Source: Gnetum montanum (Eukaryota > Streptophyta > Gnetopsida > Gnetales > Gnetaceae). Taken from it: 64,000 nt of DNA. A model generated the notes under the pieces. The model worked only from the letters and a program-made list of their open reading frames with translations. It made no database searches and was not told the DNA's origin. Positions 12,017 through 22,693 of this stretch are shown here, one piece after another. Position numbers and translations under genes: made by a program. The DNA lies in contig MNCI01024940.1 of the NCBI GenBank assembly GCA_015680685.1, positions 90,333 through 154,332 on the forward strand, read 5' to 3'. How positions within the stretch are numbered: the stretch's first letter is position 1; each line of letters starts with the position of its first letter.

Positions 12017-12186
12017 GCCAGCGTATACGCCCCACGTTCGTGCCCAGCGTCTACGCCCAGTGTCTACGCCCAGCGTTCACGCCCAGCGTCTACGCCCAGC
12101 GTACACGCCCAGTGTTCACGCCCAGCGTCTACGCCCAGCGTTCATGCCCAGCGTCTACGCCCAGCGTCTACGCCAAGCTCCTCAGT
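12017..12186 (+). repeat. 13-bp tandem repeats in U3 of element A
   Basis: About a dozen units of the form CGCCCAGCGTCTA. The 3' LTR (about 27885-28003) has fewer units, so copy number changed after insertion or during reverse transcription. Confidence 0.85.
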
Positions 12187-12458
12187 GTACACACCCAGGT
12201 ACGGCAAGGGCACACGCTCGATGACAGGATTTCCAATGGCAACATGAAGATTACACCAAAGAGCAAAGATTGAAGCAAGTGGACTTCCGTCGGTCTCTAC
12301 GCCTGGCGTCTACGCCTGGCGTATACGCCCAGCGTGTATGCCCAGCGTACATGCCAGCTTGTAATGTATACGCCCAGCGTGTGCTGAGTTTCTAAATTGT
12401 AACGCCCGGTCTATACGCCACGTGTCCCCTCATCCGCTTTTCCCGGTAACCCTACCCC

Positions 12459-12467
12459 TATAAATAG
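12459..12467 (+). promoter_or_regulatory. TATA box of the element A 5' LTR
   Basis: CCCTATAAATAGCCC about 470 bp into the LTR, followed at plausible distance by a C-rich stretch that may hold the transcript start. The 3' LTR counterpart is at 28333. Confidence 0.75.
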
Positions 12468-13303
12468 CCCAATTTTCCACATTTACCCCCCCGCGAAAAT
12501 CTACCAGAGCCAACCCAGAGCAATTACGCTGCTGAAACCCTCTACTCTTACGCTTACATTGGAAACCCTGCATGCTATACGCTGTACGCTGAGCACAGTC
12601 CGCGCTTCGCCTACCGTGCCCGCCAGCTGCATCCTTCCATTCACCGGGGCTTTACGTCTGCCTTGTGTCCCCACACAACTGCGTTAGACCGGTGCACAAA
12701 ACTTTAATTCCATAATCTATTGTTTACACTTGCAGCAAGTTCTTTTACAGTTTTATGTTAATTTGGCCCGCGCTTTGTTTACGCTTGTTTACGTTTGTGC
12801 TCCGCGCTCGGTTCGTGCTCGAGGACGACCACTGTTTACGCTCGCTGTGAGTTCTTTTTTAGTTTTACATCAATTTGGCCCACCCTTCGTTCATGCCTGC
12901 TTGCATTTTCACTCCGCCTCCATTCATATATGCCCACTGTTTACGCCGTCTGTCTGCTCATGCCATACATCCATTCACCGTTTACGCACACGCCCGTACG
13001 CTCACGCTGTGTTCATTTCTGTTTATGCTGTTCACGCCCCATTCCGTTTACGCCCGTTATATTTACGCCGTGCACGCCTGATTCATTGCTTACGCCCTGT
13101 TTACGTATAACCCAGCATATAATGCTTCGGCGGCGCTCGGGGAAGTCCTTGTTTGATCCGCGTGCGGACCATCCAAGGCACTCTGCCTTCGTCCTTTCAA
13201 GCTTGCCCTCAAGCGGAGGCGGGGTCGACTGTGCTTGTCTGCATCTCCTTCGGTGTTCGTTACATTCCAGCCTTGCACCGACGATTTCGGTCGGCATAGT
13301 TTT

Positions 13304-13320
13304 TGGCGCTAGAAGGAGGG
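13304..13320 (+). other. Primer-binding site, element A
   Basis: TGGCGCTAGAAGGAGGG lies 5 nt after the LTR. It is conserved in B (41687-41703) and C (62100-62116), allowing for transitions. It would pair with a tRNA 3' end CCCTCCTTCTAGCGCCA; I cannot assign the tRNA from memory. Confidence 0.75.
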
Positions 13321-13442
13321 TCCTTCGTTAAACAGGCTTCACGCCCCTCAGCGTTCACGCTGATCAGCGTCCTCGCTGCCGCTCTTAAATCAGACTCAGC
13401 ATCTACGCTGTCGACTCCAGCGTTTACGCTACATAAACCCTA

Positions 13443-13667
13443 GCGTACACGCTACACGCTTACGCCAGCGTCTACGCTACATACTTACCGTACACGCTAC
13501 ACGCTTACGCTAGCGTCTATGCTGCATACTTAGCGTACACGCTACACGCTTATGCCAGCGTCTACACTGCATACTTAGCGTACACGCTACACGCTTACGC
13601 CAGTGTCTACGCTGCATACTTAGCGTACACGCTACACGCTTACGCCAGCGTTTACGCTAGATACTTA
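13443..13667 (+). repeat. Five 45-bp tandem repeats in the element A leader
   Basis: Each unit contains GCGTACACGCTACACGCTTA, then a GCCAGCGTCTACGCT-like half and CATACTTA. They lie between the PBS and gag and are built from the same GCGTNNACGC words as the LTR. Confidence 0.88.
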
Positions 13668-13741
13668 GCCGGTAAACTTGTCTACGCCACCGCATACACT
13701 GTTATCCATATCAATTCCACACACTCAAATCGTCTATAATC

Positions 13742-16700
13742 ATGAATCCCATCAACATCACTACTGCTACTACCCAGAACGTTAAAATCTCAGACACAAC
13801 AACTACCCAGCAACCCACCACACAACATATGGGAGGGCAATCCACAATGGGGCCCCGTCGATCGTTGAGGTTGCAAGGGAGAGACCCTACCGCTAACATC
13901 ATAAGCCAAGACGAGTATAACTTCATTTGCATTAAGATGCAGGCAGGCTTGGCAGTAGACCGGGCTGAGATGGAAGTAAAAAGGCAATTTGAGATCTTTT
14001 ATAGAGGGGGGTATGAATTCATCCCTTCCCCGTACGACGTAATCCCCATTCCGGAACAATTCTCGGAGCTCTTTACGTAGCTCCTTCTGCATAGGAGCCA
14101 ATCGTTAGACCAGGTTACGGTAGAACCACAACGGGATGAAGAGGATGAATTCGTTGCGCAATCTAAGCATGAAGACTCCTATCATACTCTCAGTCCGCAT
14201 AACCACGTGAACCCTGTGTTTAACCCGGACGCAGGGGAAACCACACCCCTCCAACTCATTACCTCTGACCACACCCAAGCACTGTTACAAGGAACATCTG
14301 CGTCAGCTCAAGTCCCTCCCCAAGGCCACCCTTTGTCGAATGCCTTCCCTTTTACACCCACAGGTTCATCCTCACAAGCACCGCCCCCTCACAGCAACTT
14401 GGGAGTGATGTTTCAAGCCCAGTCCCAAGTGGTAAGAATGCCACACGTTATACCTGTGTCCACACCCGCCCACTACATCCCGCATATCCAAACGCATGCG
14501 CCCCCTTTCACTGCCGTAACCCAACAAGGGGCCTCCTCGCACAACATGACCGGGCAGTGGCCGATGACGGGCACGACGTCGCACCAGACTTCCCACCACT
14601 ACATACCACCCCACATGTTGCCAATAATTCATGTGCCTTAGGCACAGCCACAACCACAGCAGCCACAACCTCCTCTCTATAATGTAGTGCCTCTGATGCC
14701 ATCTACTATACACTTCCCGCAAACGCAACCCCCAACAGCGCAACTTTCAGCCTTCCACTCTACCGTTCAACAGTCTAACCCATACAGCCAGCCCCAAGCC
14801 CAAACTACCTTGCTCCCAAATGCTCAGGATTGGGCAGATGCCAAAAGAATGATGCAGGAATTGACAGATGAGGTAAAGCGCCTCAAAACCGTCACCGATG
14901 GGGAGATGAAAGTGGTAGATTTCTACAATGATGACCCCATCAGCTCCTCTGTCCCACCTTTAACCTTACCCAAAGGTGTTCCCTTGCTGACATTAACTAA
15001 GTATAACGACGAGACAGATCCTAACGCCCATCTCATAACATTCTGGTTGGAATGTGCCCTGCTTCAAGCCTAGCCTCACGCTGTCCTCCGAGTGTTCCCC
15101 ATGTCCCTCAAGGGAAGGGCACTCGATTGGTACCGCGCTTTGCCCAGGAACTCCATCTGCGCTTTGGATGACCTTATACGCTAGTTTGTGACCCGGTTCA
15201 AGTATAACTTGAAACCCGAGCCCACACTAGATAGCCTCATGCAGATTAAGCAGGGGCCTCTCGAACCGGTCCAAAAATTTATTCAAAGATGGAGCGCAGC
15301 TCTGAATGAGCTTCATGAACCGATCTCCCCATTTTACCTACTTACGATCCTAAAAGGGGCTGTCAACGATTTCTTTAAATCTAAACTGTACTATCTCAAT
15401 GCGCGAGATCTCAGTCAGGCGTTCGAGCAAATTAAGAACATTGAAGAAGCTGCCCAAAACAGCCATGATCCAGCTTACATAGCCTTTAAGAATCAACATA
15501 CTAAGAAAGATAAAGAAAAGACTAAAACCACTATAGCGGCCGTAGCAGGGACGCAACAACAAAAGGCACCGACGCCACCTACCAATTATTATCACCCCCC
15601 GCCCACAACCACTGCACAGGAATCATCATCGCAGCAGAATCCGACAAACCGTACACAGAATTTTGAGAGAAAAGAGCCCTCTCAATATACGCCTCTGCCA
15701 ATGAAGCCTTCTCAACTCTTCGATCAACTCTTAAAGGCTGGGTTGATGAGCCACAAACAATTATCCCCTGCGGCCCTACAAAGACACGACCGATTCTGTC
15801 AACTCGTACAGAATCCGAGCCTAGCAACGCCAGATGAGCCCCCCGTGCCCAAAGGGTTCCGAATGGATCGCTTTTGCGACTATCATCAAAGACCGGGGCA
15901 TGGAACAGATTACTGTTTTACTTTGAAGCAGGATATCCAACGGATGATTGACGAAGGTAGCATCACATTCGACGGGGCTAACCCCGTCCAACCACAAAAT
16001 CAAACCATGGGAGTGTACCAAGACCCCCTAAACACTAAGGAGGCTCCATACACAATTAGCACGATTTACTGTGACAATGAGCCCGACACACCCCACGTTA
16101 ACACGGTACACCCCGAGGATAAGGAAATATCTAACAAGCCGTTTGTAGTTCAAATCCCTCTCGTTGAGCCTACGCTCGCACCCCAGACATCTCATACCCC
16201 GCAGCGGCCGTACATAGTTCGAGTGCCCCCCACTACACCTGCCTCCCACAAGACAACGCGCCAACAACCCTACATGGTGCGCATTCCCCCTGTTAATCCC
16301 GCGAACACAACGACACCTTATGCTCGGCCTGCCCCCTTTGTAGTCCGAGTACCACCCACTGTTGCAATGACCGAGGTCCCATCTCCACTAAGGCCAACTC
16401 CATACGTCGTCCGCGTTCCCGCACAGGCTCCTGCCCAGTCATACCCGTGACCCCGTCTTGCTCCATATGTCGTAAAGGTCCCTGGACAATCCCAGGGTCT
16501 GAGGCCAGGCCCTTGTAACACGCGAGAACGCCTAGCGGACAGGCTCACACGCGAACGCGTGGAGAGAGAACGCCAACGGCTAGCCGTGGGGCCACCTAAA
16601 CCAACACCTCTTAGCGCCATGCCTATGGCATCATCTGACAATCAACCTAACATAGGCAGCAGCGGCGAAACCTCTCGGACGCACGAACAACGTGAAACGG

Positions 16701-16837
16701 CTAATATCCGCAAGAACGAGAAACCACAGAAACGTGAGATAAACCTCCTGGGCCCGATGGACTCGATCCCTCTCAACCAAAATGCTCCTGACGGCAGAGA
16801 TTTTGCGACGGTCCTAACGCAAGTCACTCGGCACTGA
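13742..16837 (+). pseudogene. gag: gag of element A, one frame interrupted by stops
   Basis: A single frame of about 1,030 codons starting ATGAATCCC just after the leader. The N-terminal part has a Gln-rich, Pro-rich linker. The capsid-like core (about 14850-15500) contains PLLTLTKYNDETDPNAHL, ALDWYRALP and FKYNLKPEP. A Tat-type CHHC-like knuckle follows at about 15870-15960 (CDYHQRPGHGTDYC). Next come repeated PYVVRVP/PFVVRVP segments. In-frame stops are TAG at 14078, 14639, 15071 and 15182 and TGA at 16448; relatives B and C have Gln or Trp at the 15182 and 15071 sites. The frame ends at TGA 16835, just before pro in the -1 frame. Confidence 0.88.
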
Positions 16838-17820
16838 AACAAAAAAACACGTCTCTAAGCTTATATGATTTAGTGCTGACTTCCCAGACTCACCGCGAAG
16901 CCCTTGTACGCATGTTAACATCTATCCCGGTTAGTGAGGACTTGCCTCCGAACGAACCAGCAATCCATGCGGTGATGTATTCTCCTCGCGGGGTCAATCC
17001 TAACGCCTTAAGCTTTCGTGACGAGAGCATCAAAATAGATAAAACAACCGGCGAGACGACGACGACCCCCATGTTTATAACCATACATATAAACCAATTT
17101 AAGATACATAGGGTACATGTAGATGATGGGGCAGCCACTAATGTTGTGCCATATCCAATCATCGAACAATTGGGGCTTACAGACTCGATTAAACCCACAA
17201 CAACTACATGTTTGAAATCCTTCAGCGGGTCGCGTGTATTAGTCAAGGGCACGATAACCCTTGACTTTATAGCGGGAAACCAGTTCCCTACATCCGCTGA
17301 TTTCTTGGTAGTCGATGAGATGCCAGGGTTCAATCTCATCTTGGGAAGGCCCTGGTTAGCCCAGTTAAGAGCCATACCATCTCGCATACATCAGGAAATT
17401 CACCTGCCCTACGAGGGCGGAGAAGTCATTATACATGGGGAAACGATCATTCCCATCATCTCTTCAAACTCAGACATAGAGCAAGGGTCGGAAATAGAGC
17501 TCGAAAAGCCTAGCCCCAGCAACGAGAACCGCCGATCACCAATTGAATGCAAGCCCTCTGTCACGGATCAAAAATCTCCTGACACCAAAACGTCTCCATC
17601 TGGCATACTATACCTGCAGCCCCATGAAGAAGACAACGCGGAAATAACAACCAATACTGAAACCCTCGAAAATACAAACACCGAAAACATTCCAACAAAC
17701 GTCCCCTGGGCTGAATTGCCATTCAACATAATCAGCGAGGGAGACGCTGAGTATAAAATAGTGCGTGTCAGTACATCCGTTGATTTAAAAATAAAGAATA
17801 TCAAGAAACAATTAAAATAG
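16838..17820 (+). CDS. pro: Retroviral-type aspartic protease (pro) of element A
   Basis: This frame is open from the gag junction; the first ATG is at 16915, and expression is probably as part of a gag-pro polyprotein. It opens with SLYDLVLTSQTHREALVRML, matching B and C. The retropepsin core has an active-site loop VDDGAATNVV (about 17120), the downstream ILGRPWLAQL signature (about 17340) and LPYEGGEVIIHG. The first catalytic triplet is DDG rather than the common DSG/DTG. The C-terminus is an acidic, Thr/Asn-rich tail ending in NIKKQLK. The frame is one base out from gag, most simply through a single-base deletion near 16836, because the gag stop precedes the A-tract. Otherwise intact. Confidence 0.88.
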
Positions 17821-17833
17821 AAAGCAAACCCCT

Positions 17834-18176
17834 AGTCCGAAATGACGTTAAACTATAAAAAGTACGAAATGACATTAAACTATGATAAAACAACAAAATT
17901 TTTTTTTTTAAGCCACCCCCGGTCCGAAATGACGCTAAACTATCATGTCCGCAATGACATAAAACTAGCCACTATCAGCAATGATTGGTTATCCGAGAAA
18001 TCTATCCACATTCTCCAAAACATTCTTTAGTTACTCATGAGGCCCGAAATGGCCATAAACTACGCATGGGGCCCGAAATGGCCATAAACTACGCATGGGG
18101 CCCGAAATGGCCATAAACTACGCATGGGGCCTGAAATGGCCATAAACTACGCATGGGGCCCGAAATGGCCATAAAC
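17834..18176 (+). repeat. Spacer I of element A (TAAACT-core repeats)
   Basis: First, loose units such as CGAAATGACATTAAACTATG; then five 29-bp units (from about 18035) containing GGCCCGAAATGGCCATAAAC. Corresponding spacers lie at 37715-37905 in B and 57270-57990 in C. Confidence 0.88.
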
Positions 18177-18439
18177 TAGTATCAGCTTTTCATTCTACTT
18201 TTAATCCCTTCTTGCATCGCACTTAAAACAGAAAACAAACCAAAACATTTTACATTTCCACGCCATGATATACCCAAAATCAACGAAAAAAATATATATA
18301 CATATATGTGCATGTTATTGCATATACAATCAACAATCTCTGTTCATCTCATAAAGTTCCAGTTACAATTTTAGTGCAAAAGTTCCAGTTACAATTTTAG
18401 TGCAAGTTCGAATTGAAGAAGAAAGAAAATGTTAAAACA
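18177..18439. other. Gap between spacer I and the antisense gene
   Basis: AT-rich, no gene. A tandem duplication of about 25 bp (AGTTCCAGTTACAATTTTAG, from 18355) lies here. It is downstream of the antisense gene's stop and may hold its polyadenylation region; no clear AATAAA placement can be proved. Confidence 0.4.
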
Positions 18440-21400
18440 CTAAGTGTTCGGGGCAGGAGGATCATCCTCCTCGGGTCCACCAGCATCAAGTTCCCCTGCT
18501 CCACTGGAGCCAGCTTCGCCAGTCTCGCCCCCACCTTCATCCCGAAAAGACCAAAAAGGAAACAGTCAACAAAAAGGCAAAAGTGAATGTCGGAATTTCA
18601 AGCTCCAAAAACAAAAAGAGACAAAACGCTGACCATAGGAGGTCCCCCCAGGCCGAATTCAAGTCGTCGCAGGATCTCCTCTTCAGGAACACTAGCCCAA
18701 TCCGTCCCATCTAGACCCAAGTCTATATCAGCCAAAGCCTTGCCCTTATCAACCGCTGACCAGGTGGGGCGTTTCAGAGGGAATTCACCCACCGACACCT
18801 CCCCAGAAGCTGTTGTTATCCGCCGTTTTGGAGACTCCATCTCCACAATTTTGTTCTGGGCAAAGGTGTCAAAAGCGGAGCGTAGACCAAGACCTTCCAC
18901 AAACATCTCTAACTATCGCTTCTCAATTGAAACTTCTTTTAGCAACTTTTTGTATTGGTGCTTGTGGTTCTTTTCGTCTTGTCCCCATTTGCGAACTTTG
19001 GAGGCAAAGGCCTTCCAATCCTGACACTTGGTGTTTAGCAGGTCAATTTGGGCTCTTTGCTCCCCCAGCCTCCGTATCAGCCCCGCATGGCGATTAAGAA
19101 GGTCCCAATACCTTGTGTAGGTGACCTTGGATGTCCGCCAAGAGCAATCATTGTTTAACTTAGCTGCTGCGAACTCATAGCGGGCCTTCAAATCATCACG
19201 TTCTTTTGACAAGGCAAAGTTCTCTTTCTCTTTGTCCTGAATTTGAAGCCACAATTGTTCGATAGAGCGCCTGCACGTCCACACTGCTTTAGCATTATGA
19301 ACAAAACCCTCTGCTACCTCTTCATATACGGGTCTGGGCACTTGTTCAATTTCAAGGGAAAGTGCGGGCAAGCTTTCCATATGGACGGGCTCGGATGGGT
19401 CCCACCTTAGCTGGGCGCCTGTTTATGGGAAAAAGGTAAACGTTAAAACAAATGGGACTAAGCATCCAACTCTAAAACGAAAACTTTAGATACACCCACA
19501 CCTATACTGGGGTTGATCCTCTCGATCCGTTTGACAACCTCTTCAGCCACCCCAACCATGAAATCCCTTTTACTTGGCATCTCCATCCAAGTAAAAGGTC
19601 CATCAGTGCGCGAAGAGCTAGCCTTCGGAGGCACTTCGGGAGGGATCTCTTGTTCCTTCTCTGAGATGGTCTCACCCTCCTCTGAGTCAAACGAAAACAA
19701 GTCATAATAGGGTAATCCAGGAACACATTAAGCCGCATGACTGAGTAATGAGACATACCGTTCCTTCTGATCTCCTCTTGGGTTGGAGGGTCTCCAAGGT
19801 CAAGGTCCCCTGAAAGAAAGCTTTTAAGCATTTCCTCAGTTTCCGCTTGATCGTCCAGGGGTTCAGTACCTCCAGTTCCTCCGGTCCCCTCCTCCAGCAA
19901 TTCTGTGCCTCCCGCCGGGTCGGTCAGCTCCTCGTCTTCTGGTATAGGCTGCAGGTCATGTCTCTTGACTGCTCAATTCAAGACAAGCCAAGTCAGTTAC
20001 ACACAACCAATAACAGTTAAAATTACATGTAAGACAAGTAAAACAAAAAGCAAGAATTTTACCAGGAATCTTGAATCGGATCCACTTTACTCTAGGCCGC
20101 TCAATTTCGCTAGTTCCCTCGGTTGTGCTATCGCGCTTCCCCAATTTGGACTTCGCTTTGCCAATTATTTCCTTCACCACCCGCTCCGCCCTCCTTGAAG
20201 TAGGGGGTACTTCATCGAGTTCCACCCCTAGGCTGTCACGTGTGTGGAGTGAAGGGCTAGACGATCCACCCGTGGTAATCGTAAGGGATTCATCAATCCC
20301 CTCGGGGGCGTCTTGGGACTTGGCTGTGTCGAAAAGGTGGTTCACACAGGGGCAAGATAACTGATATCTATCACGCAAAACAAACTTGCCTTCCCCACGA
20401 ACCACCAAGAATTCAGCCAAGCGATGGATATAGCCAGCAAAGAAAGCGAAGGTAAAATGGGATTGCACCTCTATATTTGAACGCATCCACTCTATATCCT
20501 TGGTCATCCCTGCTAATAAAAAATCCGCCCAGTTATAACGCACACCAGCCTCCAGAATAGTACGCATGACTCGTACTGCTTCAACGCCGAAAGTCTTGAC
20601 TTGTGATAGCGTCTTCGGGAACAAACACGCTCTAAATAAGGGGTAGAGTTCGTTAACTTCCTCAACCTTTGTTTTCCCCTGCATTGGGAACCCTTTGGTA
20701 CCCTTCCTAATCCCTAGCCAATCCTCCAAATCACGAACCATCTCAATTTCTTTATGCATCCTGTCCATAACAACTTTTATGCCACTAGCAGGTACGCTAA
20801 ACAAATCCGCGAGAAATTGAGGTGATAATTCAAAAATCACTTTCACGCCCCTAATACAGGCGCTATAGCAAGAGATGGGTCTATCGAATGAATCTACAAT
20901 CCCGATCATCTCCGCTATAGAAACGTTCGGGCTAGGGGCAACAAAGAGCGCCATGAGGCTGGCATGCTCCAAGCAGGCGACAATAGACGGCGAGGCCTTC
21001 GTTCGCAACCACTTCTGAGCGGCGTTGGTTTCACCAAATTTCATTGAGAGAGTAGCCTCGGTCCTCCCAGTCACGACGGAATCCCTACCGGAGGTAGTGC
21101 CAGCTATAAAGGCAAACCCAAAACCCTCATATGAGCATGATACTTGAAAATTGACCAAATCGAACAGAACATCTAGAAAACTTGGCCACTTACTTTCAGT
21201 GTTGGACCTTGAAGTTTCGCCCAGATCAGAAGCGGATAGAAAAATTGGCCCATTAGGAGCCCAGTCAGCATGCAACCAACCACGCGCGGTACATTGCGCA
21301 AATGCCTTCGAAAACTTCTTTGGAAAATGCCTCATGGCATCCCTAGTATGGGCCAAGACGGCCCCGCGCAGGGTGGGACCCACCATAAATGCTTCCACAG

Positions 21401-22505
21401 CCGTGCGTGCCAACCCAATCCCATCATCACCCGCGTAAGCCTCGTCTGGCGTAATTTTTGGTCTGTGGGAAAGCGAAAACGTGTGTCAAAATGAGAGTAA
21501 ACATTTGAATATAAGAAAGAAGGGAACAACCAATGTTAGGGCGAAATTACCTTTCCACCTGGTATACTGTGCCAGGCGGGTTCTGGAACAAAGTATGCGC
21601 ACGACCTGATAGGAACAATGTGTTGTTGATGTAATTGGGGCCTCGCGACAGCTGGTCCCACACACGGGTTAACGGACGGGTCGATTTAGGACCGCCGAGG
21701 GGAATGCCCTCGGCGACAAGTGGCCCTTCATCAATGTCCTCCATGAAAATCCTGACGCCTTCCGCTGCACCATGTAGCATAGCCTCAATAATGCTCCGAG
21801 CCACATCACCGCCTAGATGAGACCAGACCACAACATCGAAATAGTCCAGCAAGAAAGCCAGAAATTCGCAGGCCCCGTCCCGGAACCAAACCCCATTATG
21901 TTCAACGACCAAGTTCGGGGTCGGGTCATTACCCTCCAAAGGACCAAACCATGTTAGGACCCCAACCAATTCAATCACAACAAGGGGAGTCTCAACATCT
22001 CTGCAAACCGTTAAACAACGCCAAAAATCAGTATCCAAAACTTCATTTTTAAAGATTTTTGGATGCTTACAGAAAATTCCCCAAGTCACGCTTGGCGTAT
22101 ATGCCCGGCGTGCGAAAAATAGTCATGCTGGGCGTATACGCCCGACGTGCGAAAAACAGTCACGCTTGGCGTATATGCCCGATGTGCGAAAAATAGTCAC
22201 GCTTGGCATATACGCCCGGCGTGCGAAAAACAGTCACGCTCGGCGTATACGCCCGACGTGCGAAAAAGAACGCACGCGGCATCCATGCCGCCACAACCCT
22301 TCACTCTCGGCGTATACGCCGAAACCCTACACTGCGAAAATGGAAAATTAATGAAAACAGGGTCAAAGGCCTACCTGCGAGAAGATCCGGGCCACGCGGA
22401 GACGCTCGGGCGGGGTAGACCTTGCAGCATCGCCTAGCTCTCCTCCGCGAATGTCAGTTCAGGTCCTTTCTGCCCTCGGCCCTCCAGTTCTTTGCCTCTG
22501 CCCAT
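18440..22505 (-). CDS. Antisense spliced gene of element A: HAD/NIF-like domain, large helical domain, coiled coil, acidic tail
   Basis: A seven-exon model read against element C: 22505-22375, 22000-21551, 21463-20063, 19968-19759, 19681-19502, 19418-18634 and about 18570-18440. Introns are 70-95 bp except the first (374 bp). Most have GT-AG ends (GTAATT..CCCACAG, GTAAAA..GAGCAG, GTATGT..ACTCAG, GTGTGG..AAACAG). Exon 2 resembles the FCP1/NLI-interacting-factor fold: PLVVIELVGVL, then GACEFLAFLLDYFDVVVWS. Exon 3 is a domain of about 460 residues including SPNVSIAEMIGIVDSF and VRYNWADFLLAG, reminiscent of plant mobile-domain/transposon proteins (inference). Exons 4-6 are acidic, then coiled-coil (KEKENFALSKERDDLKARY). 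Exon 7 is acidic. Defects: TAG in exon 1, TAG at 18910, and no clear AG acceptor for exon 7. Function unknown. Confidence 0.72.
22086..22270 (-). repeat. 37-bp tandem repeats in intron 1 of the antisense gene
   Basis: Five units containing GGCGTATACGCCCG and GTGCGAAAAA. They use the same GCGTATACGC palindrome as the LTR and leader of element A. They lie wholly within the first predicted intron, just downstream of the antisense promoter and first exon. Confidence 0.85.
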
Positions 22506-22527
22506 CTCGGCATGTACGCTGGGGCTT

Positions 22528-22635
22528 CTTCTCGGCGTTCACGGTTGAGGTTTCTCCTCAGCGTTCACGCTGGGGTTTGGCTCGGCGTTCACGCTGGGGT
22601 TTGGCTCGGCATTCATGCTGGGGTTTCGCTCTCGG
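22528..22635 (-). repeat. 24-bp tandem repeats in the antisense 5' leader
   Basis: About four units of GGCGTTCACGCTGGGGTTTG plus CTC. On the minus strand an upstream ATG would read an eight-residue repeat (NAEPNPSV) that ends in a TGA before the chosen exon-1 start, so this is treated as 5' untranslated or a degenerate N-terminal extension. Confidence 0.6.
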
Positions 22636-22683
22636 TTCACGCTCACGCTCCAAAAGTGAAATGACAAAATGACGCCCCCGCTT

Positions 22684-22693
22684 CCTTTTTATA
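22684..22693 (-). promoter_or_regulatory. TATA box of the element A antisense gene
   Basis: The minus strand reads GCGCTATAAAAAGGAAGCGG. The corresponding place in C reads GCTATAATAGAAAGGAAGC. The shared core promoter, about 180 bp upstream of the chosen ATG, supports an independent antisense transcript. Confidence 0.65.

Larger units (their letters stand above)
11986..13298 (+). repeat. Element A 5' LTR (1313 bp)
   Basis: TGAAACACC start; the end is GGCATA here and GGCACA in the 3' copy (27849-29172). Many GCGTATACGC and ACGCCCAGCGT motifs occupy U3. A TATA box lies at 12459. The long frames inside are non-coding repeats. Confidence 0.93.

Noticed and set aside
13304-13320. Similarity of the PBS (AGAAGGAGGG) to the satellite word CTCAAGGAGGG as the origin of the satellite
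   Set aside because: Only about 8 purine-rich bases are shared; too weak to claim derivation.
12730-13331. Reading frames of 120-180 codons inside the element A LTRs
   Set aside because: They consist of translated GCGT/ACGC repeats and overlap each other in three frames; the LTR is regulatory sequence.
13443-13667. CRISPR-like regular repeat array
   Set aside because: Head-to-tail 45-bp units with no unique spacers, in a plant retroelement leader.
16835-16860. Programmed -1 frameshift at the gag-pro A-tract
   Set aside because: The zero-frame TGA at 16835 lies upstream of the slippery sequence, and alignment to B is explained by one lost base.
18444-19097. Plus-strand frames at 18444-19097 and 19905-20364 as sense genes
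   Set aside because: They are shadows of the antisense exons; homology to element C lies entirely on the minus strand.
22332-22374. A 43-bp GT-AG intron in the antisense gene of A (GTAGGC..TTTCGCAG)
   Set aside because: Too short for a plant intron, and comparison with C supports a longer first intron ending at 22001 with the same phase.
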